From: Maritimibacter dapengensis
GTDB taxonomy: Bacteria > Pseudomonadota > Alphaproteobacteria > Rhodobacterales > Rhodobacteraceae
DNA length: 35,000 nucleotides
Direction: 5' to 3'
NCBI RefSeq assembly: GCF_019218265.1
Contig: NZ_JAHUZE010000004.1
Span: 1 to 35,000 of the forward strand
Part shown: in pieces, positions 17,031 through 25,241 of the stretch
Numbering within the stretch: position 1 is the stretch's first letter
How the letters are laid out: the number at the start of each line of letters is the position of its first letter
The notes under the pieces: generated by a model
What the model was told of the DNA's origin: nothing
The model's input: only the letters and a program-made list of their open reading frames with translations
The model's database searches: none
Translations under genes and position numbers: made by a program

Positions 17031-17352
17031 CCTCGATCGTGGTTGCGTCTGAGTGGATCGTGAAGACGCGGTCCATCCGGGTCAGCGCAAAGACTTTTTG
17101 CACGGACCGGGTCAATCCCGCCAATTCGAAGGACTTCGGTGCGTCGACCTGCTTCATCGCGGCGACGATTGCGCCCAGACCGGAGGAATCGATGAAGCCC
17201 ACCTGCGCAAGGTCGAGCACGACGCGCCCCGGAGCATCACTCACCAGATCGCGCATCCTGTCCTTGAACTGAATGGCGATGGCAGCGTCGATCCTGCTTT
17301 CCTCAACGCGAATGAAGCGGGTGTCGCCGACATTCCGAACACTTAGCTCCAT
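17008..17352 (-). CDS. STAS-domain anti-sigma factor antagonist (RsbV/SpoIIAA-like)
   Basis: This is a 114-residue single STAS domain. The phosphorylation motif GFIDSSGLGAIVAA places the target serine at Ser56. Dephosphorylated, such proteins bind the ATPase partner and release its sigma factor. I chose the ATG at 17352 because GAAGGAG lies seven bases ahead; the ATG at 17358 is almost touching that site. The gene is divergent from the thiolase gene, with 93 bases between the starts, and is the first gene of the pair. Confidence 0.88.
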   Translation of the reverse strand: MELSVRNVGDTRFIRVEESRIDAAIAIQFKDRMRDLVSDAPGRVVLDLAQVGFIDSSGLGAIVAAMKQVDAPKSFELAGLTRSVQKVFALTRMDRVFTIHSDATTIEDGLADAG

Positions 17353-17445
17353 TGCCATTCTCCTTCACGAACGTTTTGATGTGCGCAACACTAGATGGGC
17401 TTCGTTACCAATCGGTAAGCGGGCTTCGACAAATGGGAGGTCGAC

Positions 17446-18624
17446 ATGGATGAGGTTGTGATCGCGGGTGCGTCACGCACGCCGATGGGCGGGTTTCAAG
17501 GCGATTTCGCGAACGTCTCGGCAGCAAATCTGGGCGGCACCGCAATTCGCGCCGCGCTCGAAGACGCCAGCGCGCAAGCGGATCAGGTCGAAGAACTTCT
17601 GATGGGCTGCGTGCTCCCGGCGGGTCAGGGGCAGGCACCTGCGCGGCAGGCCGGTTTCGCCGCCGGGCTGGGCGAAGAGGTGCCGGCAACGACAATGAAT
17701 AAGATGTGCGGTTCGGGCATGAAGGCCGCCATGGTGGCCTTCGATCAGATTGCGCTGGGCCACACCGGCGTCGTGGTCGCGGGCGGTATGGAGAGCATGA
17801 CCAATGCGCCCTACCTCCTGCCGAAGATGCGCGGTGGTGCACGGATCGGCCATGGTCAGGTCATCGACCACATGTTCCTCGACGGGTTGGAAGACGCCTA
17901 TGACAAGGGCCGACTCATGGGGACTTTCGCAGAGGATTGCGCCGAAGCATTCCAGTTCACCCGCGAGGCACAGGACGAATACGCCATTCGGTCCCTGAAC
18001 AATGCGCTCGAGGCGCAGAAATCCGGTGCTTTCGAAGGTGAAATCGCCCCCGTGACCGTTTCGGCCCGCACAGGCGAGACGATGATCTCAGAAGACGAAC
18101 AACCGGCCAAGGCGCGGCCCGACAAGATCCCGCAGCTCAAACCCGCGTTTCGCGAGGGCGGCACCGTGACACCAGCCAATTCCTCGTCCATTTCCGATGG
18201 CGCGGCGGCGTTGGTCATGGCGTCCCGCGCGGCAGCGGACAAGGCTGGGCTGAAGGTCCGCGCGCGGATCCTTGGGCATGCGAGCCATGCGCAGGCACCT
18301 GCACTGTTCCCGACCGCCCCTGTTCCGGCGGCGAAGAAGCTCCTGGATCGGATCGGGTGGAGCACGGACGACGTGGACCTGTGGGAGGTGAACGAAGCCT
18401 TCGCGGTCGTCCCGATGGCGTTCATGCAGGAAATGGCCCTGCCGCGCGAAAAGGTGAACGTGAACGGCGGAGCCTGCGCACTGGGTCATCCAATCGGCGC
18501 ATCTGGTGCAAGAATCATGGTGACACTCCTCAACGCGCTCGAAAAACGCGGCTTGAAACGGGGTGTGGCGGCGATTTGCATCGGCGGGGGCGAAGGCACG
18601 GCGATCGCGATCGAACTGATCTGA
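17446..18624 (+). CDS. Acetyl-CoA C-acetyltransferase / thiolase
   Basis: This is a 392-residue thiolase of the biosynthetic or short-chain type. It has the nucleophile Cys88 in NKMCGSGMKAA, the GGMESMTNAPYLLP loop, His348 in LGHPIGASGAR and the second catalytic Cys378 in ICIGGGEGTA. It condenses two acetyl-CoA or cleaves 3-ketoacyl-CoA in the cytoplasm. GGGAGG precedes the ATG. No phaB, crotonase or hydroxyacyl-CoA dehydrogenase lies beside it, so the choice between PHB synthesis, acetoacetyl-CoA use and beta-oxidation stays open. Confidence 0.93.
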   Translation: MDEVVIAGASRTPMGGFQGDFANVSAANLGGTAIRAALEDASAQADQVEELLMGCVLPAGQGQAPARQAGFAAGLGEEVPATTMNKMCGSGMKAAMVAFDQIALGHTGVVVAGGMESMTNAPYLLPKMRGGARIGHGQVIDHMFLDGLEDAYDKGRLMGTFAEDCAEAFQFTREAQDEYAIRSLNNALEAQKSGAFEGEIAPVTVSARTGETMISEDEQPAKARPDKIPQLKPAFREGGTVTPANSSSISDGAAALVMASRAAADKAGLKVRARILGHASHAQAPALFPTAPVPAAKKLLDRIGWSTDDVDLWEVNEAFAVVPMAFMQEMALPREKVNVNGGACALGHPIGASGARIMVTLLNALEKRGLKRGVAAICIGGGEGTAIAIELI

Positions 18625-18673
18625 TCGTCGCGATCGGTTCCGGTCTGTCGTGACGCACCTGTGAGAGGTTCCA

Positions 18674-19705
18674 ATGTCGAAAGCAAAAACCATCTGGGCG
18701 TTGCTCAAGGTGATCGCGCCAACCGCCATTACCCGCATGCTGGTCGGGCATCGCCCGGTGGTGGATGGGCGGCGCATAGACGCCGAGGCGCAGGCGGCAA
18801 GTGCGCTCGTCAGTCTGCTCCGTGACCCCGACGCAATGCCAAGCGTGGAGGAAAGCCGCCGTCAGCTTTCGAACATGGCGGCGAAGTTCGACCAGCCCTG
18901 CCCGGACGACGTGGTCACGCGCGACATTGAAATCGCGGGTGCATTCGGCCCGCGTCGCGCCCGTGTCTATGTGCCTTCCGATGGCGACCCCGACGGGGCG
19001 CTGCATACGCTGTTCTATCTCCATGGCGGCGGATGGGTGCAGGGCGGCATAGATACTCATGACGGGCTGTGTGGGCATATCGCGAAGGACGCCGGGATCC
19101 GCGTCATCTCCTACGATTATGTGCTCGCGCCGGAGAGGCGGTTTCCCGATGCGCCGGACGATGTTCTCGCAGCCTATCGGTCGCTGCTCGCCGCAGACCT
19201 GGGGATCGAGCCGGCGCAGTTGATCGTCGGAGGCGACAGTGCAGGCGCAAACCTGGCCGCGGTGCTAATGCACGATTTGCAAGAAGCAGGCGCTCCTATG
19301 CCGCGCGGGCAGCTTTTGATTTATCCGTCGGTGGACGGTCGGCTTGAATCCCGTTCGATGGAAACCTTGGCCGACCAGCCACTTTTGCCGCGCAAACGGA
19401 TCGAATGGTTTCTCGAGCATTACCTCCCGGAGGGGCAGGACCGCACAGTGCCGCGCCTGTCGCCACTCTTTTCCCCGCTTCACGTGGGCCAACCACCGGC
19501 GCTCATCATCGTCGGTGGTCACGACCCACTCTGGGATGATGGTATCGCCTATGCCGAAGCCCTTGAACGGGCCGGGGTGCCCGTGACGCTCTTGCGATAC
19601 GAAGGTCAGGTCCACGCGTTTCTTTCACTGACCAAGGTGATCCGTGAGGGTCGGGAGGCACGAGACGCGGCGATCGCGTGGTTGGCAAGGAGTTTTTCCA
19701 CATGA
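18674..19705 (+). CDS. Alpha/beta hydrolase, hormone-sensitive lipase family
   Basis: The 343-residue esterase carries the HSL oxyanion motif HGGGW (about 117-121) and the nucleophile elbow GDSAGAN (Ser at about 188). The likely acid is Asp in GGHDPLWDD, and the His is in GQVHAF (about 313). The first 80 residues form a helical cap. It would hydrolyse short-chain or aromatic esters; the natural substrate is unknown. GAGAGG precedes the ATG. Its last four bases (ATGA) overlap the fRMsr gene, which makes it the first gene of a translationally coupled chain. Confidence 0.87.
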   Translation: MSKAKTIWALLKVIAPTAITRMLVGHRPVVDGRRIDAEAQAASALVSLLRDPDAMPSVEESRRQLSNMAAKFDQPCPDDVVTRDIEIAGAFGPRRARVYVPSDGDPDGALHTLFYLHGGGWVQGGIDTHDGLCGHIAKDAGIRVISYDYVLAPERRFPDAPDDVLAAYRSLLAADLGIEPAQLIVGGDSAGANLAAVLMHDLQEAGAPMPRGQLLIYPSVDGRLESRSMETLADQPLLPRKRIEWFLEHYLPEGQDRTVPRLSPLFSPLHVGQPPALIIVGGHDPLWDDGIAYAEALERAGVPVTLLRYEGQVHAFLSLTKVIREGREARDAAIAWLARSFST

Positions 19706-20160
19706 TCGACTACCACGAACTCGGCGGCCGTATCCGTGCGGTGGCCCAGGGAGAGACCGATATGATCGCGCTCATGGCGACGATCGCTTGCGAGGTGCAT
19801 CACGCCGACGAAAGATTCGACTGGACTGGGTTCTACCGTGTCACGGGCCCCGACATGCTCAAGATAGGCCCATATCAGGGCGGACACGGGTGCCTTGATA
19901 TCCCCTTTGCGAAAGGTGTGTGCGGTGCGGCGGCGCGGACGCGGGAGGTACAGCTCGTCCCGGATGTGGAGGCCTTTCCCGGACATATCGCCTGCGCTGC
20001 CTCGACCCGATCCGAGCTCGTGCTGCCCGTGGTAAATGGGGCGGGTGTGCTTCTGGGCGTCTTCGATCTGGACAGCGATCAGCCGGACGCGTTTACCGAG
20101 GAGGACGCCGGTGCTCTCGCGGCTATCCTCACGGACGTGTTCAAGGAGGTTTCGGCATGA
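19702..20160 (+). CDS. msrC: Free methionine-(R)-sulfoxide reductase (GAF domain)
   Basis: fRMsr reduces free L-methionine-(R)-sulfoxide in the cytoplasm. The 152-residue protein is a single GAF domain with the family motifs FDWTGFY (39-45), GKGVCG-like AKGVCG (70-75), AFPGHIAC (91-98) and DLDSDQP. Cys64, Cys74 and Cys98 have the same spacing as the three redox cysteines of E. coli fRMsr (84, 94, 118). AAGGAG lies ten bases before the ATG at 19702. It overlaps both neighbours by ATGA. Confidence 0.92.
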   Translation: MIDYHELGGRIRAVAQGETDMIALMATIACEVHHADERFDWTGFYRVTGPDMLKIGPYQGGHGCLDIPFAKGVCGAAARTREVQLVPDVEAFPGHIACAASTRSELVLPVVNGAGVLLGVFDLDSDQPDAFTEEDAGALAAILTDVFKEVSA

Positions 20161-20531
20161 CACATCGCGGAAGCTGCCTGTGCGGTGCGGTTCGTTACGA
20201 GGTGAGTGGGCCGATGCGCCCCTCGGTGGCCTGCCATTGCACACAATGCCGCAAGACATCCGGCCATTACTGGTCCGCCACTCAGGCGGATGACGCCAAG
20301 CTCACCATCGAGGGCGAAGATCATCTCCGCTGGTTCCGCTCGTCCAAGACCGCCCGGCGTGGTTTCTGCTCCGAATGCGGGTCGTCGATGTTCTGGCAGA
20401 TGGACGGCGAAGGAAAGACGTCGATCGGCTCCGGCACTCTCGACCTACCCACGGGGCTTGTCACCGATCGGCACATCTACGTCGAGGACAAGGGGGATTA
20501 CTACGAGATCCCGGAAAGCGAGCGTGGATGA
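20157..20531 (+). CDS. GFA/CENP-V domain zinc protein
   Basis: The 124-residue protein has the GFA zinc pattern: GSCLCGAVRYEV (Cys7, Cys9), ACHCTQCRKTSG (Cys25 region) and GFCSECGSSMFW. The family is named for the glutathione-dependent formaldehyde-activating enzyme Gfa, which speeds the reaction of formaldehyde with glutathione, but most members are uncharacterised. The start overlaps the fRMsr stop and the end overlaps the LysE start, both by ATGA. Confidence 0.87.
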   Translation: MTHRGSCLCGAVRYEVSGPMRPSVACHCTQCRKTSGHYWSATQADDAKLTIEGEDHLRWFRSSKTARRGFCSECGSSMFWQMDGEGKTSIGSGTLDLPTGLVTDRHIYVEDKGDYYEIPESERG

Positions 20532-21151
20532 TCCTGGGGCTCGATCCTGCTGCGGTGCTTGCCTTCGTGGGGGCCGGATTGCTGCTCAACCTGACACCCG
20601 GCCCGGATGTGATGTTCGCGACCGCGTCGGGATTGTCAGGCGGGCCGCGCGTGGGTGCGGCGGCTGCTTTGGGCGTCGCTTTGGGCGGTCTGCTTCACAC
20701 GTTGCTCGCTGCAGTCGGGTTGTCGGCTCTGCTCACGACGTTTCCTGTGGCCTATGATTTGGTGCGCTGGGCCGGGGCAGGTTACCTTGTCTATCTTGCG
20801 ATCCGGGCGTGGCGCGCGCCGCCGCCGGACCGGGGCAGGGGTGCAACGGAGTTGTCCCGGGCGATCGGGCGCGGCTTTCTGACCAATGCGCTCAATCCGA
20901 AAGTGGCGTTGTTCATTCTCGCCCTGTTGCCCCAGTTCACTGCGCCCGAAGCCGGAGCGGTGTGGGCGCAGATCCTGATTCTGGGGACATTGTTCGCGAC
21001 CACCGGGTTTTTCGTCACGGCGGCCTACGGGGTGGCCGCCGGCCAGCTCGGCGCGCAGCTTGCCCGGCATGCGCGGCTTCTGAACCGGATCGGCGCGGTC
21101 GTCTATATCGGCCTCGCGGCGCGGCTGGCGGTTCAGGGTGCGCGTGGCTGA
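20528..21151 (+). CDS. LysE family amino-acid exporter
   Basis: This is a 207-residue inner-membrane protein with about six predicted helices. The N-terminal LNLTPGPDVMFATASGLSGG (about 20-39) and the mid-protein GFLTNALNPKVALFILALLPQF are the LysE/RhtB signatures. It probably exports an amino acid or small metabolite. The ATG at 20528 overlaps the GFA stop; the frame is open upstream, but that part lies inside the GFA gene. Its place after fRMsr suggests removal of an amino acid or oxidised product, which is inference only. Confidence 0.88.
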   Translation: MILGLDPAAVLAFVGAGLLLNLTPGPDVMFATASGLSGGPRVGAAAALGVALGGLLHTLLAAVGLSALLTTFPVAYDLVRWAGAGYLVYLAIRAWRAPPPDRGRGATELSRAIGRGFLTNALNPKVALFILALLPQFTAPEAGAVWAQILILGTLFATTGFFVTAAYGVAAGQLGAQLARHARLLNRIGAVVYIGLAARLAVQGARG

Positions 21152-21193
21152 CCGGGGCTTGCACCCCTTCATCCGCTCTGCCAAACGCCCGAT

Positions 21194-21841
21194 ATGTCCG
21201 ATGTCTACGCCCCGCCCGACACTCCGCTCGCCGTGATTCATCAGGACCACGAGGTTTTGCTGGTGGACAAGCCCGCCGGGCTGTTGTCGGTGCCGGGAAA
21301 GGGCGAACATCTTGCCGATTGCCTGCTCGCGCGGGTGCAGGAGGTCTTTCCCGAGGCGCTACTGGTGCATCGTCTCGACCGGGACACGTCGGGCGTCATG
21401 GTCTTCGCTCTGACCCCCCATGCGCAACGCCACCTCGGCCTGCAATTCGAGAAGCGGATGGTGAAAAAAACTTATGTCGCGCGGGTCTGGGGAGAGGTCG
21501 CGGGCGATGCCGGGACCATCGACCTTCCCCTGATCGTCGATTGGCCGAACCGCCCGAAGCAACACGTGGACCATGAAAACGGCAAGCCTGCGACGACCGA
21601 ATGGAAGGTGCTCAAACGTCAGGACGGCACGACTCGAATGCGGCTCATGCCGCTCACCGGCCGGTCGCATCAACTACGCGTGCATATGCTCGAACTCGGG
21701 CATCCGATCCTGGGCGATCCGTTCTACGCCGAAGGCCCGGCGCGGGCATTTCCCCGCCTCATGCTGCACGCCGAAACGCTCCGGTTTCGGCACCCGGACG
21801 GGGGAAAGGGGCTGACTTTTCGCTCTAAGCCTCCATTCTGA
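21194..21841 (+). CDS. RluA family pseudouridine synthase
   Basis: The 215-residue enzyme has the catalytic motif VHRLDRDTSG with Asp62, the KTYVARVWG strand and GRSHQLRVHM. It lacks an N-terminal S4 domain, like E. coli RluA, which modifies U746 of 23S rRNA and U32 of some tRNAs. The target here is likely similar but is not proven by sequence. It lies 42 bases after the LysE-type gene. Its final 17 bases overlap the 3' end of the convergent dioxygenase gene. Confidence 0.88.
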   Translation: MSDVYAPPDTPLAVIHQDHEVLLVDKPAGLLSVPGKGEHLADCLLARVQEVFPEALLVHRLDRDTSGVMVFALTPHAQRHLGLQFEKRMVKKTYVARVWGEVAGDAGTIDLPLIVDWPNRPKQHVDHENGKPATTEWKVLKRQDGTTRMRLMPLTGRSHQLRVHMLELGHPILGDPFYAEGPARAFPRLMLHAETLRFRHPDGGKGLTFRSKPPF

Positions 21842-22742
21842 GGTTCGGAATCGGCTCCAGAACATTTTTCAATTCCTCGCGCAGATGCTCGTGCTCTTTC
21901 GGCAGTTTCAGCGCCTCGCCCAGGGTCTCGACCGGCTCGTCCACGTCGAACCCGATGTCCAGCGTCGCGACCTCGAACAGTACGCCCCCCGGCTCGCGGA
22001 AATAGATCGAGTGGAAGTAGTTGCGATCCCGCACCTCTGTCGGCCTGAGCCCCATGTCGATCACCGCCTCTCGCACGGCGCGCTGGGTCTCGTCATCGGG
22101 TGTGGCGAAGGCGATGTGGTGGACCGATCCCGCGCCTTCGACGGATTTCGGCAGGTCCGGGGCATGGGTGATGTCGATCACGCCCACCGGAGCTTCCATC
22201 GTCATCCGCGTGGTCGCGCCTTCGCGCCCTGCCTCGCGGTAGCCCATCGCGGTGAGCAGTTCGAGTGTGGGGCGCGGATCAGCGAGGCATAGATCGACCG
22301 AGTGGAACCCCGTGATCGCCATGCTGTCGGGCAACGCCGTCCACCCCTCACGCGGATCTTCGGCTTCGACCAGCGCCAGCATCTCGCCGTCCGGTCCGGG
22401 GAAATGCAGCCTCTTTTCCCCGAATGCTTCGACCATCGCGCCACCGTCGAGCCGTTCCCACCAATCGTCGAGCGAGCCTTTCGGAACGGCGAAGGCGACC
22501 ACGCCGACTTCACCGGTCCCGCGCTGTCCCTGTTTCCATTTGCGGTCTGGGAAATGCGTCATCACGGTGCCGGGCGTGCCGGCTCGGTCACCGAAGTAAA
22601 GGTGATATACGTGCGGGTTGTCGAAGTTCACGGTTGTCTTGACCCGCCGCAAGCCAAGTGACCCGGTGAAGAAAGCATCGTTCTCGGGCGCAGGTCCGGC
22701 AAACGCGGTGACGTGGTGTAGGCCTTGGATATGCGGGATCAT
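21825..22742 (-). CDS. VOC-superfamily ring-cleaving dioxygenase (MhqO-like)
   Basis: The 305-residue protein contains two glyoxalase/VOC modules. The first begins IQGLHHVTAFAG (about 5-16); the second has GSVHHIAFATPD with the metal His and FREPGGVLFEVATL with the metal Glu. This matches the MhqO/LinE-like family annotated as hydroquinone or chlorohydroquinone ring-cleavage dioxygenases. In bacilli MhqO is induced by quinones. No quinone regulator (MhqR type) lies beside it here. GAAAGGAG is placed just before the ATG at 22742. Confidence 0.85.
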   Translation of the reverse strand: MIPHIQGLHHVTAFAGPAPENDAFFTGSLGLRRVKTTVNFDNPHVYHLYFGDRAGTPGTVMTHFPDRKWKQGQRGTGEVGVVAFAVPKGSLDDWWERLDGGAMVEAFGEKRLHFPGPDGEMLALVEAEDPREGWTALPDSMAITGFHSVDLCLADPRPTLELLTAMGYREAGREGATTRMTMEAPVGVIDITHAPDLPKSVEGAGSVHHIAFATPDDETQRAVREAVIDMGLRPTEVRDRNYFHSIYFREPGGVLFEVATLDIGFDVDEPVETLGEALKLPKEHEHLREELKNVLEPIPNLRMEA

Positions 22743-22769
22743 TCTGGTCTCCTTTCAGGTGGCTACGAT

Positions 22770-23216
22770 ATGGCACGCATGGTGGATTATTGCATGGATT
22801 GGCCGGAAACGGATTTCGTCGGGGCGAAGCTCGTGCTTCTGGTCGGTCGGCGCATTGTCACGATTCAACGGGACGACAAGCCTGGCTTGCCGTGGCCGGG
22901 GTTGTGGGATCTGCCAGGGGGCGGGCGGGAAGGTAGCGAAAGCCCCGAGGACTGCGTGTTGCGCGAAACGCGTGAAGAGATCGGGGTCAGGCTCACGCCT
23001 GCCGATCTCGTCTGGCGCAAGTTCTACCAAAGGCCACGTCCGGCGTGGTGTTTCTCCGCCCGGCTGGACCGGTCGCGTGAGCACGAAGTGTCGTTGGGTC
23101 CGGAAGGCCAGCGTCTCGCCCTCGTCGACCCCGCGGAATGGGTCCTTCAGGCCGATGTCGTCCCGCATTTCCGCATTCGTGTCGCGGATGCGATGGAGGC
23201 GCTCTTGGGGGGATAG
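22770..23216 (+). CDS. NUDIX hydrolase
   Basis: This is a 148-residue protein with one NUDIX box, starting GGGREGSESPEDCVLRETRE and ending EIGV (about 50-73). It supplies the Glu residues that bind Mg2+ for nucleoside-diphosphate-X hydrolysis. The substrate may be an oxidised or ordinary nucleotide; it is not decidable. The start is uncertain: ATG at 22770, 22779 or 22794 are all in frame. I take the first after a weak AGGTGG. It is divergent from the dioxygenase gene by 27 bases. Confidence 0.82.
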   Translation: MARMVDYCMDWPETDFVGAKLVLLVGRRIVTIQRDDKPGLPWPGLWDLPGGGREGSESPEDCVLRETREEIGVRLTPADLVWRKFYQRPRPAWCFSARLDRSREHEVSLGPEGQRLALVDPAEWVLQADVVPHFRIRVADAMEALLGG

Positions 23217-23293
23217 CCGGACATTTCGGACTTAACCGCACAGTGTTCGCCGTCTATAACCTTGCACAGGCATTACAAGGGCAGGGACCTTTC

Positions 23294-24190
23294 ATGGATT
23301 TAGAGCGATTTCTGAGCGAGTTCGTGGGCGCGAATATCGTATTGCTGCTCATCGCAGCTTTCATCATTCTTTCGATTTTCCTCGGTGTGCGGATCGTGCC
23401 GCAATCCGAGAAATACGTGGTCGAACGCTTCGGACGGCTGCAAGCGGTCCTGGGGCCGGGGATTAACTTCATCATCCCGTTCCTCGACCGGGTGCGCCAT
23501 CAAGTGTCGATCCTCGAACGCCAGCTTCCGAACGCGTCGCAGGACGCCATCACGCGTGACAACGTGCTCGTTCAGATCGACACAAGCGTCTTTTACCGCA
23601 TTCTCCAGCCGGAAAAGACGGTCTATCGCATCCGTGATGTCGACGCGGCGATTTCCACGACCGTGGCGGGGATCGTCCGGGCCGAGATCGGCAAGATGGA
23701 TCTTGACGACGTGCAGTCGAACCGCTCGCAACTGATCTCGCAGATCAAGGCCAGCGTGGAAGACGCGGTCGATGCCTGGGGGATCGAAGTGACGCGGGCC
23801 GAGATCCTCGACGTTAATCTCGATCAGGCAACCCGTGACGCGATGTTGCAGCAGTTGAACGCCGAACGCGCCCGCCGCGCGCAGGTGACCGAGGCCGAGG
23901 GCCAGAAGCGCGCCGTCGAACTCAACGCGGATGCCGAGCTTTATGCCGCCGAACAGACCGCGAAAGCACGGCGCATCCAGGCCGACGCCGAAGCCTATGC
24001 GACCGAAGTGGTCGCAGAGGCCATCGCGAAGAACGGCCTCGAAGCCGCGCAATACCAGGTCGCCTTGAAACAGGTGGAGGCGCTGACCAAGGTCGGTGAA
24101 GGATCGGGTAAGCAGACGATCCTGCTGCCTGCAAACGCGCTTGATGCCTTCACCGACGCGTTCTCGATGCTGAAAGGCAAGTCGTCGTGA
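23294..24190 (+). CDS. qmcA: SPFH/Band-7 stomatin-like membrane protein (QmcA type)
   Basis: The 298-residue protein has an N-terminal membrane helix (about 14-33) and an SPFH domain (about 35-190: VPQSEKYVVERFGR, LGPGINFIIPFLDRV). An Ala/Glu-rich coiled coil follows (about 190-265), then a conserved C-terminal segment with ILLPANALDAF. Such proteins form large ring assemblies in the inner membrane and often protect or scaffold proteases. It overlaps the nfeD-like gene by one base, the standard SPFH-NfeD pairing. The ATG at 23294 follows AAGGGCAGGGA. Confidence 0.9.
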   Translation: MDLERFLSEFVGANIVLLLIAAFIILSIFLGVRIVPQSEKYVVERFGRLQAVLGPGINFIIPFLDRVRHQVSILERQLPNASQDAITRDNVLVQIDTSVFYRILQPEKTVYRIRDVDAAISTTVAGIVRAEIGKMDLDDVQSNRSQLISQIKASVEDAVDAWGIEVTRAEILDVNLDQATRDAMLQQLNAERARRAQVTEAEGQKRAVELNADAELYAAEQTAKARRIQADAEAYATEVVAEAIAKNGLEAAQYQVALKQVEALTKVGEGSGKQTILLPANALDAFTDAFSMLKGKSS

Positions 24191-24465
24191 TGGAACTTTG
24201 GGAAATCTGGTGGGTCTGGATCGCCGGGGCGCTGGTTCTTGCTATTCTCGAGCTGATCCTGCCCGGCTTCATCTTCGTCGGTTTCGCTTTCGGTGCAGCG
24301 GTAGTCGGCGTGCTTCTGGCGCTTGGCTTGTCGCTGACCCTGCCGTGGCTCCTCGTGATCTTCGCCGTCGTTTCGGCCATCGCATGGGCTGTGGCACGGC
24401 AAATCGTCGGCGAGCGGAAAGGTCAGCGAAAGACCTTCGACCGGGACATCAACGAAGACCCCTGA
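24190..24465 (+). CDS. Short NfeD-like membrane protein
   Basis: The 91-residue protein has two to three hydrophobic helices (about 8-30, 32-50, 52-70) and a basic C-terminus. It lacks the OB-fold domain found in longer NfeD proteins, as in the short YbbK-type partners of QmcA. The ATG lies in TGATG with the stop of the SPFH gene, so the two proteins are translationally coupled and probably act as one complex. A GTG three bases earlier is possible. Confidence 0.85.
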   Translation: MELWEIWWVWIAGALVLAILELILPGFIFVGFAFGAAVVGVLLALGLSLTLPWLLVIFAVVSAIAWAVARQIVGERKGQRKTFDRDINEDP

Positions 24466-24483
24466 AGTGACCGAAACCTGCGA

Positions 24484-25191
24484 TCAGGGCAATTCGGACA
24501 GGATTGCTTCCGCCGCGCCCTTGGGATCGGCCGCCTTGTTCACCGGACGACCGACCACGATATGATCCGCCCCGGCGCGGATCGCATCACCCGGGGTCAT
24601 GACCCGTTTCTGGTCGCCGAGATCGGCTCCGACCGGGCGAACGCCGGGCGTGACGATCAGCTTGCCTTTCGCTTCCGGCAACGCACGGATCAACGCGGCT
24701 TCCTGAGGTGAAGCGATGACCCCGTCGGCCCCGGCTTCCATCGCGCGTCGGGCGCGTTCGACGACCAACTCCTGCACATCACCGGGAACGATCATCATGT
24801 TGTCGAGGTCAGCGCGATCCATCGAGGTCAGGATGGTGACAGCAAGGATCTTGGTGTCCGACGTGCCTTTGCCTTCGCCCGCGGCGCGCACCACATGGGG
24901 GTCGCCGTGCACGGTCAGAAAATCCAGCCCGTAATTCGCAAGCCCGCGCACGGCGGCCTCGACGGTGTTGCCGATGTCGAAAAGCTTCATATCGAGGAAG
25001 ATGCGCTTGTCCATCTCGTCGATCAACTCGCGTGCCAGCGCAAGCCCGCCTCCGGTCAGCATCCCCAGCCCGATCTTGTAAAACCCGACCGCTTCCCCGA
25101 TTTCCTGCGCCAGTTGCAGGCCCTGAAGCGCGTTCGGCACATCCAGCGCCACGATCAGGCGGTCGTCGCTCTTGGTCATCGTCCCGGTCAT
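24484..25191 (-). CDS. pyrF: Orotidine 5'-phosphate decarboxylase
   Basis: This is the last step of de novo UMP synthesis. The 235-residue TIM-barrel protein has the N-terminal RLIVALDVP, the catalytic array FLDMKLFDIGNTV (Asp67, Lys69, Asp72), the loop VTPGVRP and the phosphate-binding IVVGRPVNKA. The length is typical of group I enzymes. AAGGGGG lies just before the ATG at 25191. It converges with the nfeD-like gene across an 18-base gap. Confidence 0.96.
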   Translation of the reverse strand: MTGTMTKSDDRLIVALDVPNALQGLQLAQEIGEAVGFYKIGLGMLTGGGLALARELIDEMDKRIFLDMKLFDIGNTVEAAVRGLANYGLDFLTVHGDPHVVRAAGEGKGTSDTKILAVTILTSMDRADLDNMMIVPGDVQELVVERARRAMEAGADGVIASPQEAALIRALPEAKGKLIVTPGVRPVGADLGDQKRVMTPGDAIRAGADHIVVGRPVNKAADPKGAAEAILSELP

Positions 25192-25241
25192 GTCGGCCCC
25201 CTTTTACGTTTCGCTCCTTGTGCGCAGGGGCGGCTTCGGCG

